This document shows positions 8,083 through 16,078 of a stretch of 34,314 nucleotides of DNA, in pieces. Source of the stretch: Candidatus Kuenenia stuttgartensis (GTDB taxonomy: Bacteria; Planctomycetota; Planctomycetia; Pirellulales; UBA1268); contig CAMDDJ010000033.1 of assembly GCA_945891385.1 (NCBI GenBank), positions 1 through 34,314 of the forward strand, written 5' to 3'. Every line of letters starts with the position of its first letter. Positions within the stretch are counted from its first letter, which is position 1. The translations under genes and the position numbers were made by a program. The notes below the pieces were generated by a model. It ran no database searches and had not been told where the DNA came from. It saw only the letters and a program-made list of their open reading frames with translations.

Positions 8083-9728
8083 GGTGCAGGCGCTGTCGCC
8101 CCCTCCCGGATGGCAAACAAATGACTTTTATTGGCGATGTAGAGCGTATCGCCGACGGCGATCGGCGTCGAATAGACGCTCGTGCCCATATTGATCTCGG
8201 CGATCATTTCCTGCTCAGGGGCGAGCTTGAAGATCGTGATGTCGCCGTCCTCGTCGCCGATGTAGACCTTGCCATCGGCGATCAGCGGCGAGCCCCAACT
8301 CGCCGCCAGCATGTCGTACGTCCAGAGCGGCTTGCCGGTCTTTACGTCGAGGCAGTGGAAGAGGCCGCTGAAGTCAGCCACGAACAGCAGCCCGTCCTTG
8401 ATCGCGACGGTACCGCAGGTGCGGTGCATCGTCTCCTCGAAGGCCAGTTTCCCGTTGCCGTCGGCGTCGAAGCCGGGGTAGTGCCAGACGGCCGCCGAGT
8501 TGGGATTCGGCCGGGCCACTTCCCCTTGTTCCTTGATCACGGCCTGTTCCCTCCTTCGCGGCAGGGGCGTTTCCGGGGCGGCGAGACTCACCGCCAATTC
8601 GCTCGACACGTCGCCCCGCTTGGTCGGGTCGATGCACCAGAGATGGCCCACCCCCTCGCCATGCTCGGGATCCTCGCCGACCGCGATATAGACGAGTCCG
8701 TCGTGCACGACCGGCGTGCCGATGATGTGGTTGCGATCGGCCCGGCCGCCGAGCGTGTACTTCGACTCCTTGGGGTTGCAGTCGAATTTCCAGAGCAGCT
8801 TCGCCCGGCCGTCCTCCCCGCGGGCATCGAAGGCATAGAGCCAGCCGTCGCCGCCGCCGAACAGCACCTGGGGAACGCCGTCGAGTTCGGCGTAGGCCGG
8901 GCTCGACCACTGGCCGTGGAGCACGAAGGCCCCGGGCGAGCCGTCGGCCCAGAGCACTCGGCCGTCGCGTTTGTCGAGGCAGAGGAAGCTCGGTGCCTCG
9001 GGGTTCGGCAGGTTGAGGTGCCCCTCGTCCACGCCGTTGCTCGTGTTGACGAACAGCAGGTCGCCTACGGCCGTCACGCTGCAGGAGCACATGTTGTGCT
9101 GCGAAACGCCCAGTTCCTTCATCATGTCGAGCACCCAGACCACGTCGGCCTCGTCCTCCGCCTGGATTTTCTCGTCGGTGAATGGTCCGTCGTTTTCACC
9201 ATCGCGGAAGCCCGCCGTATCGAGGCATTTCACCTCGCCGCGGCTGGTTACGTACCAGAGCCGGTCGCCTTCGACGAGCGGGGCGCAGCAGATGCCTTGG
9301 AGCGGCCAGTCGTGGACGCGGCCGGTCGGGAGCTTCTCGCTCGAGTCCTGCCAGAGAAAGGAGCCATCCTTCGCGGAGAAGGCGAGCAGGCAGCCGAGGT
9401 CGACGGCGGCGGGATACCGCGAGAGCCAGCCCTTGCCGTTGTTGCTCCCGACATAGGCCTGCCCGCCGGCCACCACAGGATTTCCGTAGGACTGGCTGCC
9501 GAGCGGGGCCACCCAGGCCACGTTTTTGCTCGTGGCCGGATCCCAGGCCCCGGTGTCGGGATCGAAGTCGCCCGGAGCCCACTCGATCGGAAGGTTGGTC
9601 GCCGCGGGCGTGTTGTTCCGTTGTGGCGAACCTCCCCACTGATTCCAGTCAGCGTTGGCCGCCGGCCCGATCATCAGGAGCGAACCGAGCAGCGGGCAGA
9701 GCGTGAGATACGCGGGGATCAGCTTCAT
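8079..9728 (-). CDS. PQQ-like beta-propeller protein, exported
   Basis: 549 aa, start ATG at 9728 (MKLIPAYLTLCPLLG...), overlapping the previous stop by ATGA. The signal peptide h-region LTLCPLLGSLLMIGPA ends near ANADW. Several PQQ-propeller blades are visible through repeats such as YVGSNNGKGWLSRY, LLFVNTSNGVD, WLYAFDARGEDG and GLFHCLDVKTGKPLW. Longer readings upstream of 9728 would overlap the neighbouring gene in the wrong frame and are rejected. A calcium-binding-like segment DADGNGKLAFEE (EF-hand-type DxDGNGxLxxxE) lies late in the protein. True PQQ dependence cannot be judged; many planctomycete propellers of this type are non-enzymatic. Periplasmic or surface location inferred. Confidence 0.87.
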   Translation of the reverse strand: MKLIPAYLTLCPLLGSLLMIGPAANADWNQWGGSPQRNNTPAATNLPIEWAPGDFDPDTGAWDPATSKNVAWVAPLGSQSYGNPVVAGGQAYVGSNNGKGWLSRYPAAVDLGCLLAFSAKDGSFLWQDSSEKLPTGRVHDWPLQGICCAPLVEGDRLWYVTSRGEVKCLDTAGFRDGENDGPFTDEKIQAEDEADVVWVLDMMKELGVSQHNMCSCSVTAVGDLLFVNTSNGVDEGHLNLPNPEAPSFLCLDKRDGRVLWADGSPGAFVLHGQWSSPAYAELDGVPQVLFGGGDGWLYAFDARGEDGRAKLLWKFDCNPKESKYTLGGRADRNHIIGTPVVHDGLVYIAVGEDPEHGEGVGHLWCIDPTKRGDVSSELAVSLAAPETPLPRRREQAVIKEQGEVARPNPNSAAVWHYPGFDADGNGKLAFEETMHRTCGTVAIKDGLLFVADFSGLFHCLDVKTGKPLWTYDMLAASWGSPLIADGKVYIGDEDGDITIFKLAPEQEMIAEINMGTSVYSTPIAVGDTLYIANKSHLFAIREGATAPAP

Positions 9729-12079
9729 GGGAGGGTCTCCACCAGGACGTTGTCGACATAGACTTCTGAATCTTTCGCATTGCCGAAGAAGCCCGGGCTG
9801 CCTTGCAGATTGCCAGCCGCGTGAACAGCCTCGATCGTCCAGGCTGCCGGTTCGGGCTCGCCCCGCGGCCAGACCTTGCCGCGGAGCACGGCATCGACGC
9901 CGCGGGTGGTGGCTTCGAACTTCATCGTGTACCAGCGGCCCGCCTCCCAGGCGAAGGGGACTGTCTTGGAGAAGTGGGTCGCCACCTGCGGCGGCCACGA
10001 CCGCACCTGGAGCTGTTGGGCCGCCCCCATCAGGTCGAGGGTGTACCGCTGAGCGATCAGCCCCATGTCGGGCATCCTGGCCTTCTCGAGCGCCGCCGGC
10101 GTGCCGAAGGCCTTGGCGAAGGCGTCGGCGTCGGTGTCGGTCGAGGCTGCGGGCGTGGCCGGGTCGCCCGGAGCCTCGACGCCCGTCTCGGCCGCGCGGA
10201 GATCTGCCTGGATGCGGTAGTCGTGGAGGTCGATCGGGCCGATCCAGCCTTGGCTCCGCGTGCCCTTGGGGATGGTCGTCACCTTCACCAGGCACTTCGA
10301 ACCGTCGACGTCCCGGACGACATGCCGGTAGCGCATGCCGATCCAGGGCAGCGGCGGATCGCCCTTCGCAGGGCCGCCTTTGGGGTCCGGCCCCAAGGCG
10401 ATGTCCTCGAAGTCGAACCGCCAGGGGAGCGGCGGCATCGAGCGGATCCGGGCCCGCCCGACGAGCTCGCCGACCGTGGCCGTCACGACCGCGGCGGCGT
10501 GGCTGCCCTCTGGAGCCCGATAGACGCCTGCGTCGCTGACGCTGCCGGCGGTCGTCGTGAAGGTCGCGGGCGACTCCTTCACGAACCGTCCGGCGGCGTC
10601 GTAGAGCCGCACCTTCAGTGGCAACTCCCCGCCCGCCGCGATCTGCGCTTCGGCCGGCACGACCTGCACCCAGGCCGGCTCTCCAGCCGGGCCGCTCGTG
10701 GCGGCCGAGACGGTCTGTGGCTGGGTCGGCTGCGGTGGTGATTGAACGCTCCCGTAGAGCGGCACGCCCTCCGGCTCGGCCAGGCAGTAGAGCCGCGATC
10801 CGGTCGTCAGGTAGAGCCGGCCGGCCGCCGCGACCGGCGAGGCCGTGACCTCGTCGTCCTCGGCGAGCCGCATCCGATTGACGAACGTCATGCCGTCTGC
10901 AGTCGGCTCGATCACGTGCCAGCCGCTCGTCGAGCAGACATAGAGCTTGCCTCCAGCCACGAGCGGACTGCCGCGCACGATCGTGCCCAGGAGTCGGAGC
11001 GGCTTGCCGACCCGCTTGCCCGAGGCCGTGTCGAAAGCGTTGACCTTCGCGCCATCGTCGACGAAGTAGACCCGCTCTCCGACCACCACCGGCATCGCCC
11101 TGCCGGCGGTTACCCCCTTCTGCTGCCAGAGTCTGGCCGCAGCGTTGATCTCACCGGAGCCTGACCCCCGGAACGCGTTCACGGAGCCCATCGAGGTGTT
11201 GTCGAGGTTCTCTTCGGCCTGGCAGGCGTAGACCGTGTCTCCCACAACGAGCGGTGCAGCGTTGATGCCCCGCCGAGACAGCCGGTAGTGCCAGATAGCC
11301 CGGCCTGTGCGGGGCTGGAAGTTCCAGATGCTGCCGTCGCTCGACCCGAACACGAGGGCCGCCTGGCCGTCGAGCACGGCGAGGGCCGGCGTGCTGTAGG
11401 TCGTGTCCTCGGGAAGCTCCTTCGTGCCGTTCATCCATCGGACCGCGCCGGTCGCCTTGTCGAGTCCGAGAAAGCGGTGGGCGGGCCGGGCGGTGTCGCC
11501 CCACCCGGTGACCACGGCGCTGGCGATCACGAGATCCTCGAACACCACCGGGATGTTCGTCCTCCCGCCGTAGGTCGAGAGAAAGCCGAATTCCTCGTGG
11601 AGCGACCGCTGCCACTTCGTCTGGCCGGTGACCGCGTCGATCGCCGTGAACACGCCGCAGACGCCGTGGGCGAAGACCGTCTTCGAGGCGGGGTCGGCGA
11701 TAACGGCCGACCAGCCCACCCGCTCGGCCGGCACGTCGGAGAGATAGACGTTGAACACGTTCTCCCAGAGCTTCGCACCGGTGACGGCGTCGAGGCAGAG
11801 CACCTTCTCCGCCTCTTCGGCCGTGCCGGGCTTGTGGCGGACGAGCGTGTAGAGCCTGCCGTTCATGATGACCGGCGTGGAAATCCCTCCGGCCTCGTCG
11901 TTCTTCCAGAGCACGTTGGTGCCCGCCTCGGGATCGAACGACGTCACCAGCGGCGGCCCGTCGTAGTGCCGATCCTGCATCGGCCCCCGCCAGTCGGGCC
12001 ACTCCCCGGCCCACGAAGACACGGCGCCGGCCTGCACAAGGGCCACGCAGAGCAAAACGCGTTGCAGTACTCCGTTCAC
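9725..12079 (-). CDS. PQQ-like propeller protein with Ig-like and lectin-like C-terminal part
   Basis: 784 aa starting at GTG 12079, which overlaps the previous stop as GTGA. Reading from GTG gives a good signal peptide (VNGVLQRVLLCVALVQAGAV, cleavage near SWAGE). The N-terminal two thirds is a PQQ-like propeller that opens with WPDWRGPMQDRHYDG; blades include LYTLVRHKPG, VLCLDAVTGAKLWE, VFTAIDAVTGQTKW, FLGLDKATGAVRW and YVCSTSGWHVI. After about residue 500 a Pro-rich linker leads to an Ig-like stretch (AQIAAGGELPLKVRLYDAAG) and then a jelly-roll-like region (WRFDFEDIALGPD to YVDNVLVETLP). This is an exported, probably polysaccharide- or surface-associated protein; the function is unknown. 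It is similar in kind to the 8079-9728 gene, suggesting an old duplication. Confidence 0.85.
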   Translation of the reverse strand: MNGVLQRVLLCVALVQAGAVSSWAGEWPDWRGPMQDRHYDGPPLVTSFDPEAGTNVLWKNDEAGGISTPVIMNGRLYTLVRHKPGTAEEAEKVLCLDAVTGAKLWENVFNVYLSDVPAERVGWSAVIADPASKTVFAHGVCGVFTAIDAVTGQTKWQRSLHEEFGFLSTYGGRTNIPVVFEDLVIASAVVTGWGDTARPAHRFLGLDKATGAVRWMNGTKELPEDTTYSTPALAVLDGQAALVFGSSDGSIWNFQPRTGRAIWHYRLSRRGINAAPLVVGDTVYACQAEENLDNTSMGSVNAFRGSGSGEINAAARLWQQKGVTAGRAMPVVVGERVYFVDDGAKVNAFDTASGKRVGKPLRLLGTIVRGSPLVAGGKLYVCSTSGWHVIEPTADGMTFVNRMRLAEDDEVTASPVAAAGRLYLTTGSRLYCLAEPEGVPLYGSVQSPPQPTQPQTVSAATSGPAGEPAWVQVVPAEAQIAAGGELPLKVRLYDAAGRFVKESPATFTTTAGSVSDAGVYRAPEGSHAAAVVTATVGELVGRARIRSMPPLPWRFDFEDIALGPDPKGGPAKGDPPLPWIGMRYRHVVRDVDGSKCLVKVTTIPKGTRSQGWIGPIDLHDYRIQADLRAAETGVEAPGDPATPAASTDTDADAFAKAFGTPAALEKARMPDMGLIAQRYTLDLMGAAQQLQVRSWPPQVATHFSKTVPFAWEAGRWYTMKFEATTRGVDAVLRGKVWPRGEPEPAAWTIEAVHAAGNLQGSPGFFGNAKDSEVYVDNVLVETLP

Positions 12080-13344
12080 TCGATCAATCCTTCCTTCACG
12101 AGGTCTGCCGGCAGATTCGGATCGACGATGCCCTGGGCGCCGCGGCCCTCTTCCAGTCGGCTGGCGACGTCGTTTTTGATGCTGGGCACGTCGGCCTCCC
12201 ACCACCGCTGCCGGTCGGCTGCCGCGAGGGGCACCAGCGGCCGAACCAGCCGCATCCCCACCCCCAGGGCCGGTTCCTCGGTGTACCACCACGGGCTCTT
12301 GGGGAAGTTGGGATCGACGTCTTTCCAGTCGGGATTCTCCGCCGTGCCCCCGGCGTCGCGGGAGCCTCGCCGGGCGGCACTACGGCACTCGCTGGCCTCG
12401 TCGTAGTAGGCGCCGCCGCGGAGCACCCGCGGATAGAGCCGGACTGGCCACTGGATCGTGTCGGCCACGGCCACCGGTTGCGGGAGCGCGGCCGGCTTGG
12501 CGTAGCCGTCGGCCACGAGTTCGTCTACCACCCACTCCGCCACGTTGCCATGCATGTCGTGCAGGCCGAAGGCGTTGGGCTGTTTCTCACCGACGGGGTG
12601 GGTGGTGTCGTCGGCGTTGTCGGCATACCAGGCATGGTCGCCGAGCGCTTGCGGATCGGTGCCACAGGACCAGGGGGTTTCGCTGCCGGCCCGACAGGCA
12701 TGCTCCCATTCACTCTCGGCCGGCAGCCGATAGAAGCGACCGGTCAGGCCGCTGAGCCACTTCGTGTACTGCCGGGCGGCGAACTGGGTCATCGTGACGG
12801 CGGGCAGCTCGGGCTCCTCGCCATTCACGAAGGTCATCGTCGGGTCGTAGAGGTTCGAGGGAGCCGTGACGGCATCGACCTGGTTGGCGGCCGTGACCGG
12901 TCGGAGCTCGGCCGCCTGCATCGCGATGAACAGATTGCAGGCCGCCATGTACTCCTTGTATTCCCGCCAGGTCACTTCATGCTGGCCGATCCACAACGGC
13001 TCGACCGTCACCTCGTAGGCCGGGCCTTCGTCGGCGGTTCGACCGGGCTCGTCCCCGGAGCTCCCCATCCGAAACGTGCCCCCCGGCACCGGGATCATGC
13101 GAAAGACGACATCGGTGCCGGGAATTGTTTCGTCGTAGGGCACCATCCAGCCGCCCGGGACGGCGACCACGGGGCCCTCGCATTCCGGCCGGGCCTCACC
13201 GGCGACGAATCCAGGGCCGGCCTGATCGGCCGCGCCGGAGGGAATCGAGGTGAAGCCGAGGCTGAGCGCGAGGAGTCCGGCCAGGGAAGCGAGGCCGGAT
13301 CGAGAGCGAAGGACGGTTGACGCGGGGGGGCAGGGTGGACGCAA
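12076..13344 (-). CDS. SUMF1/FGE-like domain protein, exported
   Basis: 422 aa starting at TTG 13344. I chose this start because GAGGA (13351-13355) lies 7 bases upstream and it gives a signal peptide: basic n-region VLRSRSG, h-region LASLAGLLALSLGF, cleavage near SGAAD. The SUMF1 domain runs from about residue 80, with PGGTFRMGS, WIGQHEVTWREYKEYM, VTMTQFAARQYTKWLS, YRLPAESEWEHACRAG, HDMHGNVAEWV and LRGGAYYDEASECRSAARRG. Only one Cys lies in that last block, whereas sulfatase-activating FGE has two. It is therefore probably not an active formylglycine generator. First gene of the four-gene operon; it lies divergent from smpB, with 109 bases between the start codons. Confidence 0.82.
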   Translation of the reverse strand: MRPPCPPASTVLRSRSGLASLAGLLALSLGFTSIPSGAADQAGPGFVAGEARPECEGPVVAVPGGWMVPYDETIPGTDVVFRMIPVPGGTFRMGSSGDEPGRTADEGPAYEVTVEPLWIGQHEVTWREYKEYMAACNLFIAMQAAELRPVTAANQVDAVTAPSNLYDPTMTFVNGEEPELPAVTMTQFAARQYTKWLSGLTGRFYRLPAESEWEHACRAGSETPWSCGTDPQALGDHAWYADNADDTTHPVGEKQPNAFGLHDMHGNVAEWVVDELVADGYAKPAALPQPVAVADTIQWPVRLYPRVLRGGAYYDEASECRSAARRGSRDAGGTAENPDWKDVDPNFPKSPWWYTEEPALGVGMRLVRPLVPLAAADRQRWWEADVPSIKNDVASRLEEGRGAQGIVDPNLPADLVKEGLIE

Positions 13345-13350
13345 GGCGAA

Positions 13351-13355
13351 TCCTC
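13351..13355 (-). promoter_or_regulatory. Ribosome binding site deciding the TTG start at 13344
   Basis: GAGGA on the minus strand, spaced 7 bases from the TTG codon. It supports the unusual start and the signal peptide. Genes in this window often lack such a site, so its presence here is informative. Confidence 0.5.
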
Positions 13356-13405
13356 GGGCAGGGGGATACCGACAGGTTGGCGCGTCGCAGCGGGGAAAAC
13401 CGTAG

Positions 13406-13411
13406 ATTGTA
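13406..13411 (-). promoter_or_regulatory. Probable -10 element of the SUMF1-propeller-SGNH operon
   Basis: TACAAT on the minus strand, a near-consensus sigma70 -10 hexamer, about 62 bases before the TTG start at 13344. The predicted start of transcription near 13399 would give a leader of about 55 bases. No strong -35 is seen. It lies in the 109-base divergent interval shared with smpB. Confidence 0.35.
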
Positions 13412-13453
13412 CTCTCAGCCGTATCCGACGCCCACGTTCCAGCCGGCCTGCCG

Positions 13454-13987
13454 ATGGCATCGAAGAAACCCCCACGTCCCACGAGTTCAGCCCCGGCCAA
13501 ACCGGCCGCCAAGGCGGAGAAGCCCGCCGAGAAGGTCGTGGCGGAGAACCGCAAGGCGCGTCACGAGTACGAGATTCTCGACACCCTCGAGTGCGGCATC
13601 GCGCTGGTGGGCAGCGAGGTCAAGAGCCTGCGGTCGGGGCGGACGAGCCTCGACGAGGCCTATGGCCGCGTCGAAGGAGACGAACTCTGGCTCCTGGGCT
13701 GCGACATTCCCGAATACGAGAAGGCCAATCAGCTCAACCACAAGCCGAAGCGACGGCGAAAACTGCTGCTGCACCGGCGGGAACTCCGCACGTTTGCGGC
13801 CCAGGCCTTCGAGAAGAGCCTCACGCTCGTGCCCCTCAAGATGTACTTCAAGGACGGGCGGGTGAAGCTCTTGATGGGCGTCGGCCGGGGCCGGAAGGCC
13901 CACGACAAGCGGGACAAACTCAAGGCGGCGACCGCCCGGCGGGATATTGAAATCGCCCTCCGCGGGCGATCCCGCGGAGGGCGATGA
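13454..13987 (+). CDS. smpB: SsrA-binding protein SmpB
   Basis: Binds tmRNA and brings it to stalled ribosomes in trans-translation. The protein has 177 aa, with a nonconserved Ala/Pro/Lys-rich N-terminal extension (residues 1-31, MASKKPPRPTSSAPAKPAAK) before the SmpB core NRKARHEYEI. The core motifs are IALVGSEVKSLRSGRTSLDEAYGR (broken: IALVGSEVKSLRSG, RTSLDEAYGR), NHKPKRRRKLLLHRREL and the C-terminal AHDKRDKLKAATARRDIEIAL, which normally reaches the A-site decoding centre. The stop TGA at 13985-13987 lies on the right arm of a perfect hairpin (13952-13985), so the last residues RGRSRGGR are encoded by the hairpin. No tmRNA gene was recognised nearby. Confidence 0.95.
   Translation: MASKKPPRPTSSAPAKPAAKAEKPAEKVVAENRKARHEYEILDTLECGIALVGSEVKSLRSGRTSLDEAYGRVEGDELWLLGCDIPEYEKANQLNHKPKRRRKLLLHRRELRTFAAQAFEKSLTLVPLKMYFKDGRVKLLMGVGRGRKAHDKRDKLKAATARRDIEIALRGRSRGGR
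13952..13985. terminator. Perfect 15-bp hairpin overlapping the smpB stop
   Basis: Arms ATCGCCCTCCGCGGG (13952-13966) and CCCGCGGAGGGCGAT (13971-13985) are exact reverse complements with a CGAT loop. The stop of smpB (+) overlaps it, and the small minus-strand gene at 14029-14247 ends 43 bases away, so it may act in both directions. It lacks a T-run, so Rho-independent termination of the classic type is doubtful. It may instead stall RNA polymerase or protect the 3' end. Confidence 0.6.
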
Positions 13988-14028
13988 GGGAGTGCTGTTG
14001 AAGCCGCCGGGGCTCGCGGGCCCCGGGC

Positions 14029-14247
14029 TCACTCGGCGGCGACCAGGGCCCCGTGGGGCATGTCCGTCGAGTCTTCCGGGTGCCAGAGGGGCATGCCCCG
14101 CTGGATCCGTTCGGCCAGAATATCGATCTTCTGACGCGAGCCGGCGGGGGCCGTCGTGGGGCCGAAATCCTCCGTGCACTGGGGCTCGAAGTTCTCGTCG
14201 TGACCGTAGAGTTCGATGATTTCAAAAACGTTGCGGATCCGGGCCAT
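14029..14247 (-). CDS. Small planctomycete hypothetical (LxHPED-type tail)
   Basis: A 72-aa protein, MARIRNVFEIIELYGHDEN to PHGALVAAE, with the block PAGSRQKIDILAERIQR followed by GMPLWHPEDSTD. I associate this PGSxxKIxxLAxRxxxxxPLxHPxD pattern with many small planctomycete proteins, so this short frame is likely real. The start at ATG 14247 is favoured; a further in-frame ATG at 14289 would add 14 residues with no support, and AGGAG at about -15 is not decisive. No signal peptide. Function unknown. Convergent with smpB. Confidence 0.6.
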   Translation of the reverse strand: MARIRNVFEIIELYGHDENFEPQCTEDFGPTTAPAGSRQKIDILAERIQRGMPLWHPEDSTDMPHGALVAAE

Positions 14248-14289
14248 CGGGGCGAAACGACTCCTGTTGATGTGACCATACAGATGCAT

Positions 14290-14701
14290 CCATCAGACCG
14301 GCGGAACGCCCAGCCGGGCATGGATGATCGGTTCCCGTGAACACTCGGCGCGGGCCAGCGAGCATCCGTCATCCCGGGCGGCCTCGAAGGCACGGTCGGG
14401 AGCAGGGTCGGAAGGCCATCGCGATCGCCCGCTGCCGGAACGGCTTGCATATGCCGCGGCGGGCTGACAGCGTTCGTGGTGAACCACGCCATTATGGAAC
14501 CGCCCTTGCGCGAGTCAAACATTTTGTTCGTTGCTAGTTCGCAGCGGAAAAACCGGCAATTCTTCGCGCGAATTGGTCGGGCTAGCCCACTGGAAGTACG
14601 ATTGTGATCGCTCCCGGGCAGCATGGTGCGGCTGAAGCCGCCCGCCCGCGCGGGCAGGCCGCGGGCGTTTGCCGGCACGAGCCGCGAAAACGCCGCCTCC
14701 G
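14290..14701. other. Gene-free stretch before the potassium transporter genes
   Basis: No reading frame with family features on either strand; overlapping frames are low-complexity and Arg/Pro-rich. It is locally AT-richer around 14510-14610. It holds CGTGGT-GA-ACCACG (14475-14488), CAATTC-ttcgcgc-GAATTG (14557-14575), a palindrome GGGCTAGCCC (14579-14588) and GCCCGCGCGGGC (14644-14655). These could be the leader or operator region of ktrB. Confidence 0.5.
14573..14602 (+). promoter_or_regulatory. Possible promoter of the ktrB-ktrA pair
   Basis: TTGGTC (14573-14578) and TACGAT (14597-14602), spaced 18 bases, with a palindrome GGGCTAGCCC in the spacer. The leader to the ATG at 14702 would be about 90 bases and includes a strong GC palindrome at 14644-14655. 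Only sequence resemblance supports it. Confidence 0.3.
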
Positions 14702-16072
14702 ATGGCGCAACTCACAGGTTCTCTCACAAGTTATCCGGCGCGGGTTTCGTTTTCGGCCTACGTCGTCGCGATCCTGGCCGGCGGCATGCTGCTGACGCTC
14801 CCGATGGCCCGGGCGCCCGAGCGGCCGCCCATCACGCTCGTGGATGGACTGTTCACGGCGACCAGCGCCTGCTGCGTGACGGGGCTGACGGTCCGCAGCA
14901 CGCTCCACGACTTCTCATTCTTCGGCCAGAGCGTGATCCTGGTACTGATCCAGCTCGGTGGCCTCGGGATCATGACGATCACGACGCTGGCGTCGTTTCA
15001 GATCGGCGGCCAGGCCACGCTCCGGCAGCGGGCCGTGATCGCCGACACGCTCGGCATCAAGTCGGGCCGCGATCTCCGGTGGGTCACCCGGGCCGTCCTC
15101 CTGACCGTGCTGATCGCGGAGTTGCTGGGTTTCGTGCTGATGTGTTGGGCCACCTGGTCCTCCGGGCCGCCGGAGAAGGTGGTCTGGCGGGCCCTCTTCC
15201 ACGCGATCTCCGCCTTCTGCAACGCCGGCTTCGCACTCGGTGACGACAATCTCTCCCGCTACGCCGGGAGCCTGCCGATCAATCTCGTGATCTGCAGCCT
15301 GATCATCGTCGGTGGTATCGGATTTCCGGTGATCTTCGACGTCGGTTCCCGGCTCAGTCAGCCGCGGGATCTCTGGCAGCGGCTTTCGATCCAGTCGAAG
15401 CTGATGCTGATCGGAACCGCGGGCCTGCTGGCGGCGGGAGCGATCTCGTTCTGGCTGCTCGAGTGGGACGAGTCACTCGCCCGCGAGTCGCTCCTCACCC
15501 GGATCCTGATGGGGCTCTTCCACTCCACTACCTGCCGCACCGCCGGCTTCAACACGGTCGATTACGCGGGCCTCGCCAGTCCCACTCTGTTTCTCACGAT
15601 CATCCTGATGGCGATCGGGGCCGGCCCCTGTTCGACGGGCGGCGGCTTCAAGGTGAGCACCTTCATGACACTTGCGGTCAGCTCCTGGACAAGCTTTCGC
15701 GGGCTGCCCCGGGCCAACGTCTTCAAGCGGACGATTCCCGCCACGGCGGTGCGGCGGGCCACGGCCACGGCGCTCCTGTTCGGGGCGGTCGCGACGGTGG
15801 CGCTGGTGGCCCTGCTTACGGTTGAGTCACGGGGCCTCGTCGCCTCCCGGCCGCGCTGGTTTCTGGAGGCGCTCTTTGAGTGCATCTCGGCCCTCGCCAC
15901 GGTCGGCCTCTCGACCGGCATCACCGCCTCGCTGACCGACCCCGGGAAGTTCGTCCTGATGGCCCTGATGCTCATCGGCCGGCTCGGCCCGATCACCGCC
16001 GCGGTGGCCCTCGGTCGCCAGCGGCAGCCTTACCAGCCCGAATACCTCGAGGAGGAGCCGCTCGTCGGCTGA
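14702..16072 (+). CDS. ktrB: Potassium uptake channel subunit, TrkH/KtrB family
   Basis: Membrane subunit of a K+ (or Na+-coupled K+) uptake system, 456 aa from ATG 14702, with a hydrophobic profile of about eight to ten helices. The four pore loops each keep the filter glycine: VTG (59-61), NAG (174-176), TAG (280-282) and TVG (400-402). PCSTGGGFKVSTF (309-321) and GIGFP are family motifs. The length suits KtrB rather than the longer TrkH. A TTG at 14669 in frame could extend it by 11 residues. The RCK partner follows after 6 bases (start 16079), so this is a two-gene operon. Conditions for K+ gating are not readable from the sequence. Confidence 0.9.
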   Translation: MAQLTGSLTSYPARVSFSAYVVAILAGGMLLTLPMARAPERPPITLVDGLFTATSACCVTGLTVRSTLHDFSFFGQSVILVLIQLGGLGIMTITTLASFQIGGQATLRQRAVIADTLGIKSGRDLRWVTRAVLLTVLIAELLGFVLMCWATWSSGPPEKVVWRALFHAISAFCNAGFALGDDNLSRYAGSLPINLVICSLIIVGGIGFPVIFDVGSRLSQPRDLWQRLSIQSKLMLIGTAGLLAAGAISFWLLEWDESLARESLLTRILMGLFHSTTCRTAGFNTVDYAGLASPTLFLTIILMAIGAGPCSTGGGFKVSTFMTLAVSSWTSFRGLPRANVFKRTIPATAVRRATATALLFGAVATVALVALLTVESRGLVASRPRWFLEALFECISALATVGLSTGITASLTDPGKFVLMALMLIGRLGPITAAVALGRQRQPYQPEYLEEEPLVG

Positions 16073-16078
16073 TCCGTG

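Noticed and set aside
9729-10295. Upstream extension of the 8079-9728 propeller gene
   Set aside because: Overlaps the neighbouring gene in another frame and is low-complexity; the ATGA junction and signal peptide at 9728 fix the start.
13345-13554. Upstream extension of the SUMF1-like gene
   Set aside because: It would run across the smpB start and gives no signal peptide; the TTG at 13344 has a Shine-Dalgarno site and a good signal peptide.
13920-14678. Long minus-strand open frame over the gene-free stretch and smpB end
   Set aside because: Composition is Arg/Pro/Ser-rich, has no family features, and overlaps smpB and the more credible 14029-14247 gene; taken as a GC-driven shadow.
13988-14701. 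tmRNA gene near smpB
   Set aside because: No tRNA-like ends or tag-encoding frame recognised in the region after smpB.
14290-14701. c-di-AMP riboswitch before the potassium genes
   Set aside because: Palindromes are present but I do not see the conserved ydaO-type segments; left as an unassigned leader.
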